From contig NZ_NFJL01000025.1 in assembly GCF_002159835.1 (NCBI RefSeq), positions 1-52,131 of the forward strand: 52,131 nucleotides of DNA, written 5' to 3'. The translations under genes were made by a program, and so were the position numbers. The first letter of the stretch is position 1. Every line of letters begins with the position of its first letter. Below the pieces are notes generated by a model. It was not told where the DNA came from and made no database searches. It worked only from the letters and a program-made list of their open reading frames with translations. This stretch comes from Blautia sp. An249 (GTDB lineage: Bacteria; Bacillota; Clostridia; Lachnospirales; Lachnospiraceae). Positions 36,929-45,300 of this stretch are shown here, in pieces.

Positions 36929-38200
36929 TTATGCCATGGAAATCGGACCGCCTCTGAGTTTTCCTGCTGTGGTGATTCGGTTTATGGCTACCATATAGGC
37001 GCCCATCCGCATGGTGCTGTCCTTCTCTTTGCTCATTGTTCTTACGTCATTATAAGCTTTCAGCATAACTTTTTTCAGCATCTGGTTTACTTCATCCAGT
37101 TCCCACGCCATGCTCTGGATATTCTGCACCCACTCGAAGTAAGATACAACCACGCCTCCGGCATTCGCAAGAATGTCCGGAACAACCAGGATACCTCTTT
37201 CTTCCAGAATCTTGTCCGCCTCTACGGTTGTCGGGCCGTTTGCCGCTTCTACAACAATTTTCGCCTTTATGTCTCCGGCATTCTCTTCTGTAATCTGATT
37301 TTCCAGGGCAGCGGGAATCAGTACGGTGCAGTCGCAGGTCAGCAGTTCCTCGTTGGTGATATGTTCTGCTCCCTCTCCGTTATAATCTTTCAGGCAGTTC
37401 TTTCTGTCAGAAAGGAATTCTCTGATTTCCGGAATATTTAAACCGTCTTTCTTCATCACCGCGCCTGACCAGTCGCTGACAGCAATTACCTTTTTTCCTT
37501 CTTCATACAGAATAGCCGCCGCTGTTCCGCCTACATTTCCAATTCCCTGGATGGCGTAGGTCTGTTCTTTCGGATCCAGTCCTTCATCTTCCAGACATTT
37601 TTCTGCAATAATCGTAACACCCCGGCCGGTTGCTTCCGCCCTTCCGATGGAGCCGCCGATCTCAATGGGTTTTCCCGTAACTACTCCGGGAACGCTGTGT
37701 CCTTTAAACATACTGTAGGTATCCATGATCCATCCCATTACTTCGCCATTTGTATTCACATCCGGCGCCGGTATATCCTGATCCGGTCCGATAAGGGGAA
37801 GAATTCTGGTTGTATATCTTCTGGTCAGACGGATTAACTCATCTTTGGAAAGTTTCCGCGGATCCACTTTGATTCCGCCTTTTGCTCCGCCATAGGGGAT
37901 ATTGGCAACCGCACATTTGAATGACATCCATGCTGCCAGAGCTTTCACCTCATCCGGGTTCGCGTTCTGGTGGTAACGGATTCCTCCCTTATAGGGGCCT
38001 CTGGCGCTGTTATGCTGCACCCGGTATCCCTCAAATACTTTTAAAGTTCCATCGTCCATCCGAACCGGTATCGATACCGTAAGTTCTCTTTCCGGATACT
38101 TTAACGTTTCATACTCATCCTGTTTCAGTCCCAGCTTGTCTGCTGCCTGTTCCAGCACGGCAATCATATTTTCATAAGGATTATAGGCCTTTGTTTCCAT
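36929..38200 (-). CDS. gdhA: Glutamate dehydrogenase (Glu/Leu/Phe/Val family)
   Basis: The 423-residue protein has the catalytic KCAVANIPYGGAKGGI motif, DQDIPAPDVNTNGEVMGWIMD, and nucleotide fold AIQGIGNVGGTAAAIL. The short form (about 420 residues, hexameric) is usual for NAD-dependent catabolic GDH. ATG 38200 has GGAGG upstream. It likely converts the glutamate produced by 5-oxoprolinase into 2-oxoglutarate and ammonia. Confidence 0.93.
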   Translation of the reverse strand: METKAYNPYENMIAVLEQAADKLGLKQDEYETLKYPERELTVSIPVRMDDGTLKVFEGYRVQHNSARGPYKGGIRYHQNANPDEVKALAAWMSFKCAVANIPYGGAKGGIKVDPRKLSKDELIRLTRRYTTRILPLIGPDQDIPAPDVNTNGEVMGWIMDTYSMFKGHSVPGVVTGKPIEIGGSIGRAEATGRGVTIIAEKCLEDEGLDPKEQTYAIQGIGNVGGTAAAILYEEGKKVIAVSDWSGAVMKKDGLNIPEIREFLSDRKNCLKDYNGEGAEHITNEELLTCDCTVLIPAALENQITEENAGDIKAKIVVEAANGPTTVEADKILEERGILVVPDILANAGGVVVSYFEWVQNIQSMAWELDEVNQMLKKVMLKAYNDVRTMSKEKDSTMRMGAYMVAINRITTAGKLRGGPISMA

Positions 38201-38253
38201 ACAGATTCCTCCATTCACCTGCAAACAATCTTCCTGCTTGTTCTTTTATTTAC

Positions 38254-38934
38254 TTAATCAACAAATTCAAATCCTACTTCTTCCAGTTTGGAATCTACCC
38301 AGGAACGGGGCCATTCTCCCCGGCTGAGGATTCCTTCCATCTGTTTTTCTTCTCCTTCATGGTAAGCTTTTGCTTTCTCTGCCAGCTCCTTTGCAAATTC
38401 CGGTCTTACGGCAATCAGTCCGTCAGAGTCGCCCACAATGATGTCTCCCGGGTTAATGATAATTCCTGCGAAAGATACCGGGAAATTCATCTCTCCGGGG
38501 CCGTTTTTGTACGGTCCGTTGGGTGTTACGCCCTTTGCGTAAACCGGGAAATCCATCTGGCTTAATGTGTAGCTGTCGCGGACACATCCGTCAATAATGA
38601 TTCCTGCCAGTCCTCTTGCCTTCGCATAACTGCTCATAATTTCCCCACACAGGGATCTGCTAATGCTGCCTTTATTGGCAAGAACAATTACATCACCCGG
38701 CTGAGCCATATCCAGGGCTTTGTGGAATAATAAATTATCCCCTGCCGGAGCGTTTACTGTAAAAGCAGTTCCCAGCAGACGTGCTTTGGGATTCAGCGGA
38801 TAAATACTTGCATCCACTGCCGCGATCCTTCCACAGTTGTCGTCTATATTGGCCACCGGAATCCCGCGGAAGGCTTCTACTAACTCTTTTGCCGGTCTTT
38901 CAAAATTTCTTCTAATTCTGCATCCTACTGCCAT
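38254..38934 (-). CDS. RraA-like aldolase/decarboxylase fold protein
   Basis: The 226-residue protein has the RraA/HMG-aldolase motifs GDVIVLANKGSISRSLCGEIMSSYAKARGLAGIIIDGCVRD (G-x20-RD substrate/metal site) and VGDSDGLIAVRPE. Members with this site decarboxylate oxaloacetate or cleave hydroxy-oxo acids; others regulate RNase E. The catabolic setting favours an enzyme. I chose ATG 38934, giving MAVGCRIRRNF, with an AGAGG site. It is the first gene of the operon, divergent from lysR. Confidence 0.75.
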   Translation of the reverse strand: MAVGCRIRRNFERPAKELVEAFRGIPVANIDDNCGRIAAVDASIYPLNPKARLLGTAFTVNAPAGDNLLFHKALDMAQPGDVIVLANKGSISRSLCGEIMSSYAKARGLAGIIIDGCVRDSYTLSQMDFPVYAKGVTPNGPYKNGPGEMNFPVSFAGIIINPGDIIVGDSDGLIAVRPEFAKELAEKAKAYHEGEEKQMEGILSRGEWPRSWVDSKLEEVGFEFVD

Positions 38935-39056
38935 ATCCAAAACCTCTTTTCTTTTTTCTGTTTTTATCATAGCATAGAAGTAAATAATTGAAAAACGAAT
39001 AATTTCTCTGTATAATATAGATATATTTTATATTATCTGCATGAAAGGAGGCCCCT

Positions 39057-39980
39057 ATGAACCTGTCCGAAATCGAAACTTTTCTGACCATTGTAAACAC
39101 CAAAAGCATTACCCGGACTGCCGAGCTGCTTTTTTTAGCCCAGCCAACCGTAAGCCACAGACTGACCGCACTGGAAAACGAACTGGGCTTTCCTCTTGTG
39201 ATTCGAAATAAAGGCCATAAACAGATTGAACTTACACCCAAGGGAAGAGATTTCATTATCATTGCCGAACGCTGGCTCTCCCTCTGGAAAGAAACCATGG
39301 AGCTGGGCCGCAATCAGGAAACCTATCTTCTGACCATCGGCTGCACAGACAGCCTGAATATTGCCGTATTTGCACCGCTTTATGAGAAACTTCTGGAATC
39401 ACCCCGCCTTGACTTAAGTATCCAGTCCCACCACTCTTCGGAACTGTATAATCTGCTTGCGGAACACAACATCGACATTGGCTTTGTCTACCACAAGCTT
39501 CATTACAAAAATATTATTACCGAGAAAATTTTCCAGGAGAAACTTTATCTCATTCAGACGGATCCTCCGGCGATTCCCTCCGGAAAAGTACATACGGATG
39601 AGCTGGATCCCGCACTGGAAATCTTTTTAAGCTGGGATGATAATTTTCAGATCTGGCATGACCGCTGGCTCTCCGTCGTCTCCCGTCCTCACGTTTCAAC
39701 GGATACCATCCTTTTATCAAACCGTCTCTGGAAAAAGCCCGGAAACTGGATGATTGCGCCCATTTCTGTGATTCTGGAGCTGGCTTCTTACCGGCCTCTG
39801 TATGTAAGCGAGCTGAAAAATCCGCCGCCGGACAGAATCTGCTATAAGATTACCCACCGGTACCCTAAAATCACTAACCGCACGGCAGTGGAAATGTTTG
39901 AAAACAGTCTGGAAGAATACTTAAAAGACCTGCCCCTGCAGCTATCCCCGGGCCAGGTTCTGGGAAATGAAGGAAAGTAA
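39057..39980 (+). CDS. LysR-family transcriptional regulator
   Basis: The 307-residue protein has an N-terminal winged helix-turn-helix (LSEIETFLTIVNTKSITRTAELLFLAQPTVSHRLTALENELGFPLV) and a substrate-binding domain from about residue 90. The divergent position from the rraA-gdhA-pxpBC operon, with the pxpA operon on the other side, suggests it controls both; the inducer is unknown but may be 5-oxoproline or glutamate. GGAGG precedes the ATG. Confidence 0.93.
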   Translation: MNLSEIETFLTIVNTKSITRTAELLFLAQPTVSHRLTALENELGFPLVIRNKGHKQIELTPKGRDFIIIAERWLSLWKETMELGRNQETYLLTIGCTDSLNIAVFAPLYEKLLESPRLDLSIQSHHSSELYNLLAEHNIDIGFVYHKLHYKNIITEKIFQEKLYLIQTDPPAIPSGKVHTDELDPALEIFLSWDDNFQIWHDRWLSVVSRPHVSTDTILLSNRLWKKPGNWMIAPISVILELASYRPLYVSELKNPPPDRICYKITHRYPKITNRTAVEMFENSLEEYLKDLPLQLSPGQVLGNEGK

Positions 39981-39995
39981 CTATCAGAAAAAAGG

Positions 39996-40039
39996 AACCG
40001 GATGCCCTGAGATGGATTCATTCAGGCATCCGGTTTTTC
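39996..40039 (+). terminator. Terminator of lysR
   Basis: Arms AACCGGATGCC (39996-40006) and GGCATCCGGTT (40025-40035), with an extra CCTGA/TCAGG pairing, are followed by TTTTTCT. Confidence 0.85.
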
Positions 40040-40059
40040 TATTTCATACTCTTAAAAAA

Positions 40060-40126
40060 TTTAAAAGGAGAACCAGACGCATCCGATTCTCCCAAGTACG
40101 CTCCGTAGAAACGCACCGCAATTCAC
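40060..40126 (-). ncRNA. Candidate small RNA downstream of the abi gene
   Basis: The minus strand shows a -10 TATACT (40133-40138) with a weak -35 TTGCAT (40156-40161) at 17 bp, just after the abi stop. A start near 40126 would give an RNA with a hairpin at 40096-40116 (GUGCG/CGUAC stem, one bulge, UACG loop closed by C-G, i.e. a UNCG tetraloop). A terminator follows at 40067-40092 with an 11-bp stem, UGCG loop and a U-rich tail. No reading frame is present. Its independence from the abi mRNA is inferred from the promoter-like site; it could also be the processed 3' end of abi. Confidence 0.45.
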
Positions 40127-40167
40127 ATTTATAGTATACAAAAACCCGATTAAAAATGCAAGATTTT

Positions 40168-41193
40168 TCACTTGGAAACAAATTTTTTTAAGTTACTAAT
40201 TTTTATATTACTATCTGTATGAATAATTTGATTAAAAATACTTGTTGGAATAGATATTCTTAATTTATCAACAATATCTTCATATCCCAATATACTCCGT
40301 TTCATTTCTGTTTTTGATACGTGCAGTAATTTTAATTGATAAATTATAAGCACCAGGTAATCCGTAATTGTTCCAAATGTAAGCCCTTTAACACCAGTCG
40401 CATTAGAAATAGCGTTTCCTACTTGCTTATCAATTTTTCCGGTTCGGAAACGTGTATCAAAAATAACATCATTATGCGCAATCGCATTCCTGAGATCTTT
40501 CGTAGCATAAATGAGTCGCTGCGGCATTAAGGCATTTGTATCATCGGAAGGACGAATTCCCAACTTTTTCGAAATATCCATTCTGCAATTTTGATTCAGA
40601 CAGGAAACAAAATGACCAAATTCCCCTAAACTTATGAGTTCAAAAATAGCCCAAATAGGAAGATTCCTATCGTTGCGAAAATAATGATCTGCAATTTTAT
40701 TCCCACTACCATAGGCATCTGTTTGAACTTTATAAATTCGATTGCGTAATTCCAATCTCCGTTTTAATTCGCGTTTAAATTTATCTTCGGCTTTCTGCCG
40801 TTCAAATGTATTTTTATATATTTTCCCTTTAGTAGAAAACATTTTATAATTATCCAATAACTGATTGTAAATATCTATAAAATTTTCCGAATTGGTAGAA
40901 GACACCAAAATGTCAAGAACGTAATTTTTTACAGCTGTTTCAATCAACATCACACTTGGATAAAACAAGGATTTTAACTGAGAATCGAAGTCATACACCG
41001 AAACTACTTCTTCAAACTTCGTATATGCCACTTTTTTGGAAGGAGTATTTATGTACCGATACCCTTTATATCCATGATAATATCCTATATTCATTAATTT
41101 ACGCTTTTGAGCCGAGCCGGAAATAGCAATTCCTTTTTGGTCTCTCAAGTAGCGCATGAGACTATCTGTACTTTTGGGATGCAGGGCTGTCAT
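40168..41193 (-). CDS. Abi-family (AbiD/AbiF-like, HEPN) abortive-infection protein
   Basis: The 341-residue helical protein matches the Abi_2 family: N-terminal KSTDSLMRYLRDQKGIAISG, IGYYHGYKGYRY, YDFDSQLKSLFYPSVMLIETAVKNYV, and LPIWAIFELISLGEFGHF. LRNAIAHND supplies the HEPN RNase R-x4-H (Arg235, His240). It is clearly richer in A and T than its neighbours, a sign of transfer. It has its own promoter and AGGAGG site, and sits between the aminotransferase and lysR genes. It probably cleaves RNA when phage infection or loss of an antitoxin frees it. Confidence 0.82.
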   Translation of the reverse strand: MTALHPKSTDSLMRYLRDQKGIAISGSAQKRKLMNIGYYHGYKGYRYINTPSKKVAYTKFEEVVSVYDFDSQLKSLFYPSVMLIETAVKNYVLDILVSSTNSENFIDIYNQLLDNYKMFSTKGKIYKNTFERQKAEDKFKRELKRRLELRNRIYKVQTDAYGSGNKIADHYFRNDRNLPIWAIFELISLGEFGHFVSCLNQNCRMDISKKLGIRPSDDTNALMPQRLIYATKDLRNAIAHNDVIFDTRFRTGKIDKQVGNAISNATGVKGLTFGTITDYLVLIIYQLKLLHVSKTEMKRSILGYEDIVDKLRISIPTSIFNQIIHTDSNIKISNLKKFVSK

Positions 41194-41222
41194 ATGAAAA
41201 CCTCCTGTCTAATAGTAAATTA

Positions 41223-41251
41223 AGTATATAATAAAACGTAATTTCGGTAAA
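41223..41251 (-). promoter_or_regulatory. Promoter of the abi gene
   Basis: The minus strand has -35 TTTACC (41246-41251), a 17-bp spacer and -10 TATACT (41223-41228), 30 bp upstream of the abi start. Confidence 0.6.
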
Positions 41252-41300
41252 GTTAGAAATGTTGGAATATAGAACAATATGGAATACTTTCCTATGATAT

Positions 41301-41365
41301 AAAAACAGACGTATGCCACAGGTAGTTCAATGCAAAATGCATTGATTCGAGCGGGATACGTCTGT
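41301..41365 (-). ncRNA. Structured RNA element upstream of abi (terminator or RNA antitoxin candidate)
   Basis: An outer 10-bp inverted repeat ACAGACGTAT/ATACGTCTGT (41305-41314 with 41356-41365) encloses, across asymmetric internal loops, a perfect inner hairpin TCAATGCA/TGCATTGA with a 3-nt loop (41327-41345). On the minus strand it ends in TTTTTATAT. It may simply end the aminotransferase transcript. Its elaborate two-tier shape and place just upstream of an Abi gene on the same strand also fit a small regulatory RNA. Confidence 0.45.
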
Positions 41366-41391
41366 CTGTTTTCATTTATTCTTCTATTTTT

Positions 41392-42570
41392 TTATTTCTT
41401 TAATTCTGCAATTGCCGTTTTCATTCTGGCCGCTGCTTCCTGCAGCTCTTCGTAACTGCATGCATAAGAGATTCTCAGATAACCCTCTCCTTCACTTCCG
41501 AAGGCGGATCCGGGCACCAGGGCAATTTTCGCATGTTCCAGAAGATATTCTGCCACTTCCATGGAACTCATGCCCAGGCTCTTTACATTCACAAAGATAT
41601 AGAAGGCTCCCTGTGGATTGTTGCAGCTGATTCCGTCAATCTCATTTAAGGCTTTCACCATGTAATCTTTCCGTCTCTGATATTCCTGTCTCATTGCTTC
41701 CACATCATCCGCACAGTCTTTCAGAGCTGTAACTGCCGCATCCTGCACAAAGGAAGAAGCACAGGTAATGGTATACTGGTGTACTCTGACGCAGGCCTGA
41801 ATCACTTCTTTCGGCGCGCACATGTAACCCAGTCTCCAGCCCGTCATGGAATAGGCTTTTGAGAAACCGCCCAGAGTGATGGTTCTCTCTTTCATTCCCG
41901 GCAGGGAAGCCACACTTACGTGTTTCGTTCCGTCATATACTAACTGGGAATAGATTTCATCTGCAACCACAAGCAGATCGTGTTTCACAGCGATTTCACT
42001 CAGCTTCTCCAGAGTTTCCTTTGAAAATACGCCGCCGGTGGGATTGCTGGGATTTACAACCACAATCATCTTTGTCCTCTCTGTCAGTTTGGACTCCAGC
42101 TCTGCAAAATCAATCTGATAGTCATTGGCTTCTTTCAGACTGTAGGTCACAGGCGTTGCTCCCAGGGAAGACGGAACATGAATATAGTTCAGCCATACCG
42201 GATTGGGAACAAGAACCTCGTCCCCTTCCTGAAGAAACGCAGCCATAGAAGCATACGTAGCCTCTCCTACACCTACTGTAACAAGCACTTCCTCTGCTTC
42301 ATACTCTGTGCCGTGGTGCTCATTTTCCCACTGGGCAATCTCTTTTCTGAGAGCCGGTGTACCATAATTTGAGGTATAAAATACATGGCCTGCTTTCAGG
42401 CTCTCATAGGCAGCATCCTTAATCTTCTGAGGTGTGTCGAAATCAGGACGTCCGATTTCCAGATGAATCACCTTTTCGCCTGCCTGCTGCATCTTAGTCG
42501 CTTTTTCCATTACCGCACGAATACCTGAAAATGGAAGGCTCTCCATTCTTTTCGCTGTTTTATACTCCAT
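41392..42570 (-). CDS. Pyridoxal-phosphate aminotransferase, class I/II
   Basis: The 392-residue fold-type I enzyme has IHLEIGRPDFDTP, the nucleotide-like NPSNPTGG, and the PLP lysine in GGFSKAYSMTGWRLGYM. It resembles aspartate/aromatic aminotransferases; the substrate is not fixed. ATG 42570 has GGAGG upstream. Its place downstream of the DAACS symporter and pxpA suggests glutamate as donor/acceptor partner. Confidence 0.9.
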   Translation of the reverse strand: MEYKTAKRMESLPFSGIRAVMEKATKMQQAGEKVIHLEIGRPDFDTPQKIKDAAYESLKAGHVFYTSNYGTPALRKEIAQWENEHHGTEYEAEEVLVTVGVGEATYASMAAFLQEGDEVLVPNPVWLNYIHVPSSLGATPVTYSLKEANDYQIDFAELESKLTERTKMIVVVNPSNPTGGVFSKETLEKLSEIAVKHDLLVVADEIYSQLVYDGTKHVSVASLPGMKERTITLGGFSKAYSMTGWRLGYMCAPKEVIQACVRVHQYTITCASSFVQDAAVTALKDCADDVEAMRQEYQRRKDYMVKALNEIDGISCNNPQGAFYIFVNVKSLGMSSMEVAEYLLEHAKIALVPGSAFGSEGEGYLRISYACSYEELQEAAARMKTAIAELKK

Positions 42571-42719
42571 CCGTTTTCCTCCTGAAATCCCGGATAACAA
42601 CCTGCAGTTTTGTCTGCCGTTGTCTCCTGAAATGATATTTATTCTGAGAAAATCGTATCATCGGCTTAACCGAAAGTCAATTTCAGAATTTGTATGTATA
42701 ATATTCATACTTTTTATAT

Positions 42720-44072
42720 TTAACGGTTATACATCTCTTTGTCCAGTTCTTTTTCCTTGGCATTTACGATTACGTTTACAGTTGCATCGCCAATAACATT
42801 CAGAGGCAGCAGAGCCATCTCTACCGGACGGTTAATAGCTACAACCAGGGCATATGCGATCATGCAGGCATCGGAAGTCCATCCCATTCCTGAGAGAATG
42901 GTAACAATCAAAGTGGTACCTGCAATCGGGATTGCCGGGCATCCCATTGCCGCACAGATGGAGAGGAAGGCTACTACAGCCAGGTTTGCAGGAGTAACAT
43001 CAATGCCGGCGCTTGTTGCAATAAAGGTTGCAGCAAACATATGCATAACCGTTGTTCCGTTCATATTAATGGTCATACCAGTAGGAAGTACAAAGCTTGT
43101 AATTTCCTCGCTGCATCCCAGTTCATTAATACAGGTTCTTGTATTCAGAGGAAGACATGCTGCGGAAGAGTTTGTGGAAAATCCGAAGACACCTACCTTG
43201 GCAATCTTCTTAATAAACTGAATAGGGTTCAGTCTTGTGGTCAGCCAGATACCGATAGGATAAATGGTTACAACCAGGATAAACAGTGTAATCATAGCAG
43301 ATACGATATATGCTGCTGCCGGAGCCAGATATTCTGTTCCGTAAATCGCAAAGGTTCTGGAAATCAGACAGAAGATAGCCACAGGACCTACTTTGTTAAT
43401 TAAAAAGGTCAGATAGAACTGAATAACTTCATTTACGCTCTCCAGTACTTTTTTCAGAGGCTCTGTCTTCTCTCCCAGTGCATTCATGCAAAGTCCGATA
43501 ATAATCGCAACTACAACGACTGCCAGAATGCTGTTATTGCTGCTGAATGCAGATGCGATATTGGACGGTACGGCTTCTACAACCGTAGCCAACGGGTTAA
43601 ATGCGTCCAGAGTCGCTGCGTCAGTTACCGCTTCGCTTGGCAGGGTTACATTAAAGAATCCAAGAGATTTTACTCCATAGGCAACCAAACCTCCGAAGAA
43701 AGCTCCTACTACATAGAATAAGAAGAAGCCGATCAGCGTTCTTCCTGCAATTCTTCCCAGTTTAGAAGAGCTGGAAATACTGCACATCGCAAGGCTTAAG
43801 GATACCAGTACCAGCGGTACAATAGCAAGCTGCAGACCCCTCATAAAAATTTGGCCGATAATGTAGAACAGACCTAATGCGCTGACTCCGTCTGCGGCCG
43901 TAATGTCCTGGAACAACAGCTTATTAATCACATTCCAGACTTCCTCATTGCCGGATGCAACCAGTTGTTCCCTCAGAAGAAGAAATGCAATACCGATGAC
44001 CAGACCGCTTACCAGGGCGATCATCATGTTTCTTACAACTGATGATTTCTTTTTCGTTGTCTCTTTGCTCAT
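42720..44072 (-). CDS. Dicarboxylate/amino acid:cation symporter (DAACS)
   Basis: The 450-residue membrane protein has eight or more helices and the family core: serine-rich FSTNSSAACLPLNTRTC, MTINMNGTTVMH (NMDGT-type cation/substrate site) and AAMGCPAIPIAGT. It is related to glutamate/aspartate transporters and likely imports glutamate, 5-oxoproline or a similar anion with Na+ or H+. ATG 44072 has GGAAAGGAAGG upstream. It lies between pxpA and the aminotransferase. Confidence 0.9.
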   Translation of the reverse strand: MSKETTKKKSSVVRNMMIALVSGLVIGIAFLLLREQLVASGNEEVWNVINKLLFQDITAADGVSALGLFYIIGQIFMRGLQLAIVPLVLVSLSLAMCSISSSSKLGRIAGRTLIGFFLFYVVGAFFGGLVAYGVKSLGFFNVTLPSEAVTDAATLDAFNPLATVVEAVPSNIASAFSSNNSILAVVVVAIIIGLCMNALGEKTEPLKKVLESVNEVIQFYLTFLINKVGPVAIFCLISRTFAIYGTEYLAPAAAYIVSAMITLFILVVTIYPIGIWLTTRLNPIQFIKKIAKVGVFGFSTNSSAACLPLNTRTCINELGCSEEITSFVLPTGMTINMNGTTVMHMFAATFIATSAGIDVTPANLAVVAFLSICAAMGCPAIPIAGTTLIVTILSGMGWTSDACMIAYALVVAINRPVEMALLPLNVIGDATVNVIVNAKEKELDKEMYNR

Positions 44073-44117
44073 TTTTTTCCTTCCTTTCCTTCTCTTTATT
44101 ATTATTTGAGAGAGTGT

Positions 44118-44164
44118 ATTATAATTGATTATCTGAATGCAAAGCTTCCGCTTCGCTATTTCAG
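44118..44164 (-). promoter_or_regulatory. Promoter with overlapping hairpin before the symporter
   Basis: A -10 TATAAT lies at 44118-44123 (minus strand). Just upstream, 44139-44156 forms GCGAAGC-GGAA-GCUUUGC (7-bp stem, GNRA loop), extended by CTGAA/TTCAG (44133-44137 with 44160-44164). The hairpin covers the expected -35 region, so it may act as an operator or be the tail of the leader RNA from pxpA. Confidence 0.4.
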
Positions 44165-44166
44165 CC

Positions 44167-44233
44167 TTAAAAAATACCGGACAGATCAACGCGCAGCTCC
44201 TTTGCTGTTTTAAATCTCCGTTGATTTATCCGG
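44167..44233 (-). terminator. Large nested hairpin terminator after pxpA
   Basis: Minus-strand pairings CCGGA/TCCGG (44229-44233 with 44177-44181) and ATCAACG/CGTTGAT (44219-44225 with 44185-44191) enclose CAGC/GCTG, and the stem is followed by TATTTTTT. This would stop or attenuate reading from pxpA into the symporter. Confidence 0.6.
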
Positions 44234-44264
44234 CAATTAATTCTATGTACTATGATGCTCTTTT

Positions 44265-45020
44265 TTATAAATGTCTGATCTCAATTCCTTCTTCTGTAAA
44301 TCTCTCACGAATCTTCTTTACAAAAGCCAGGGCTTTGGGGCCGTCTCCATGTACACAAAGGGTATCGCCTTTAATATCCAGTTCTTTTCCGTTAATGGAA
44401 GTAACTTTGCCCTCTTTGATCATTCTGACGCAGCGTTCAATTGCAATTTCCTCGTCTGTAATCATAGAGCCTTCCATCTTTCTCGGAACCAGAGAAAGGT
44501 CATCCATATAAGCCCGGTCTGCAAAAATTTCTGATGCAGTCCGGAGTCCTTTACTTTCTGCGATCTCTCCCAGAACTGCTCCGGCACAGTAATACACAAT
44601 CAGATCCTTATCGTATTCGCAAATAGCCTCGCAGATAGCAGTTGAAATATCTTCATCATACTGGCAGGCATTGCCCATCGCTCCGTGAGGAGCCACATGC
44701 TGAAGTTTCATTCCATAGCTCTGGGTAAATGCGGCCAAAGCTCCAATCTGGTATCTGACATAATTTTTCACCTCATCATGGGACAAAACCATCTTCCTGC
44801 GTCCGAATCCCAGCAAATCCGGATACCCCGGGTGCGCTCCCACCATTACGCCTCTTTCTTTGGCCATCCGAACCACTTTGTCCATAACCATCGGATCTCC
44901 TGCATGCCATCCGCAGGCTACATTGGCTGTGGTTACATACTGAATAATGTCCTCATCTCCGCCAAGTTTGTAAGCTCCAAAGCTTTCCCCCATGTCGCTG
45001 TTCAGATCAATGCTGTACAT
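44265..45020 (-). CDS. pxpA: 5-oxoprolinase subunit A (LamB/YcsF family)
   Basis: The 251-residue protein begins MYSIDLNSDMGESFGAYKLGGDEDIIQYVTTANVACGWHAGDPMVM, the LamB/YcsF signature, with GAHPGYPDLLGFGRRKM and LQHVAPHGAMGN. It is the third part of the ATP-dependent 5-oxoprolinase. ATG 45020 has AAAGGGGAAG upstream. It is unusual that pxpA is separated from pxpB/C by lysR, abi, an aminotransferase and a transporter. Confidence 0.93.
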   Translation of the reverse strand: MYSIDLNSDMGESFGAYKLGGDEDIIQYVTTANVACGWHAGDPMVMDKVVRMAKERGVMVGAHPGYPDLLGFGRRKMVLSHDEVKNYVRYQIGALAAFTQSYGMKLQHVAPHGAMGNACQYDEDISTAICEAICEYDKDLIVYYCAGAVLGEIAESKGLRTASEIFADRAYMDDLSLVPRKMEGSMITDEEIAIERCVRMIKEGKVTSINGKELDIKGDTLCVHGDGPKALAFVKKIRERFTEEGIEIRHL

Positions 45021-45101
45021 TCTGCTATCTTCCCCTTTCCTAATGAATTTGTGTACGGTCAATTCTTATGAGGTTTTCCTCTTAACTCTTTATCTGGATA
45101 A

Positions 45102-45152
45102 AGTATATCACAGCCCAAATCAGATAAAAAATAAATAATTTCTGACAGAAAT
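45102..45152 (-). promoter_or_regulatory. pxpA promoter with a LysR-type palindrome
   Basis: A -10 TATACT lies at 45102-45107 with a poor -35. A perfect 15-bp palindrome ATTTCTG-A-CAGAAAT (45138-45152) has the T-N11-A form of LysR sites and is centred near -50 of the expected start, the usual activation position. A related ATAATTTCT word occurs in the lysR/rraA intergenic region (38999-39007). Confidence 0.5.
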
Positions 45153-45215
45153 ATCAATAACTTTTATATTTAAATCAGCAAAATACTTAGGCAGTTTGTA
45201 CATAGGGGAAAAGCA

Positions 45216-45244
45216 TTGAAGGAAAATCCTTTTTCTACTATAAT
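45216..45244 (+). promoter_or_regulatory. Promoter of the Rpn-type nuclease gene
   Basis: -35 TTGAAG (45216-45221), a 17-bp spacer and a perfect -10 TATAAT (45239-45244) lie 57 bp before the start codon. Confidence 0.6.
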
Positions 45245-45300
45245 GGAAGTGCAGAAACTGTAACGCGAGGAACATCTTTAGTCATTTACGAGGTAACAAA

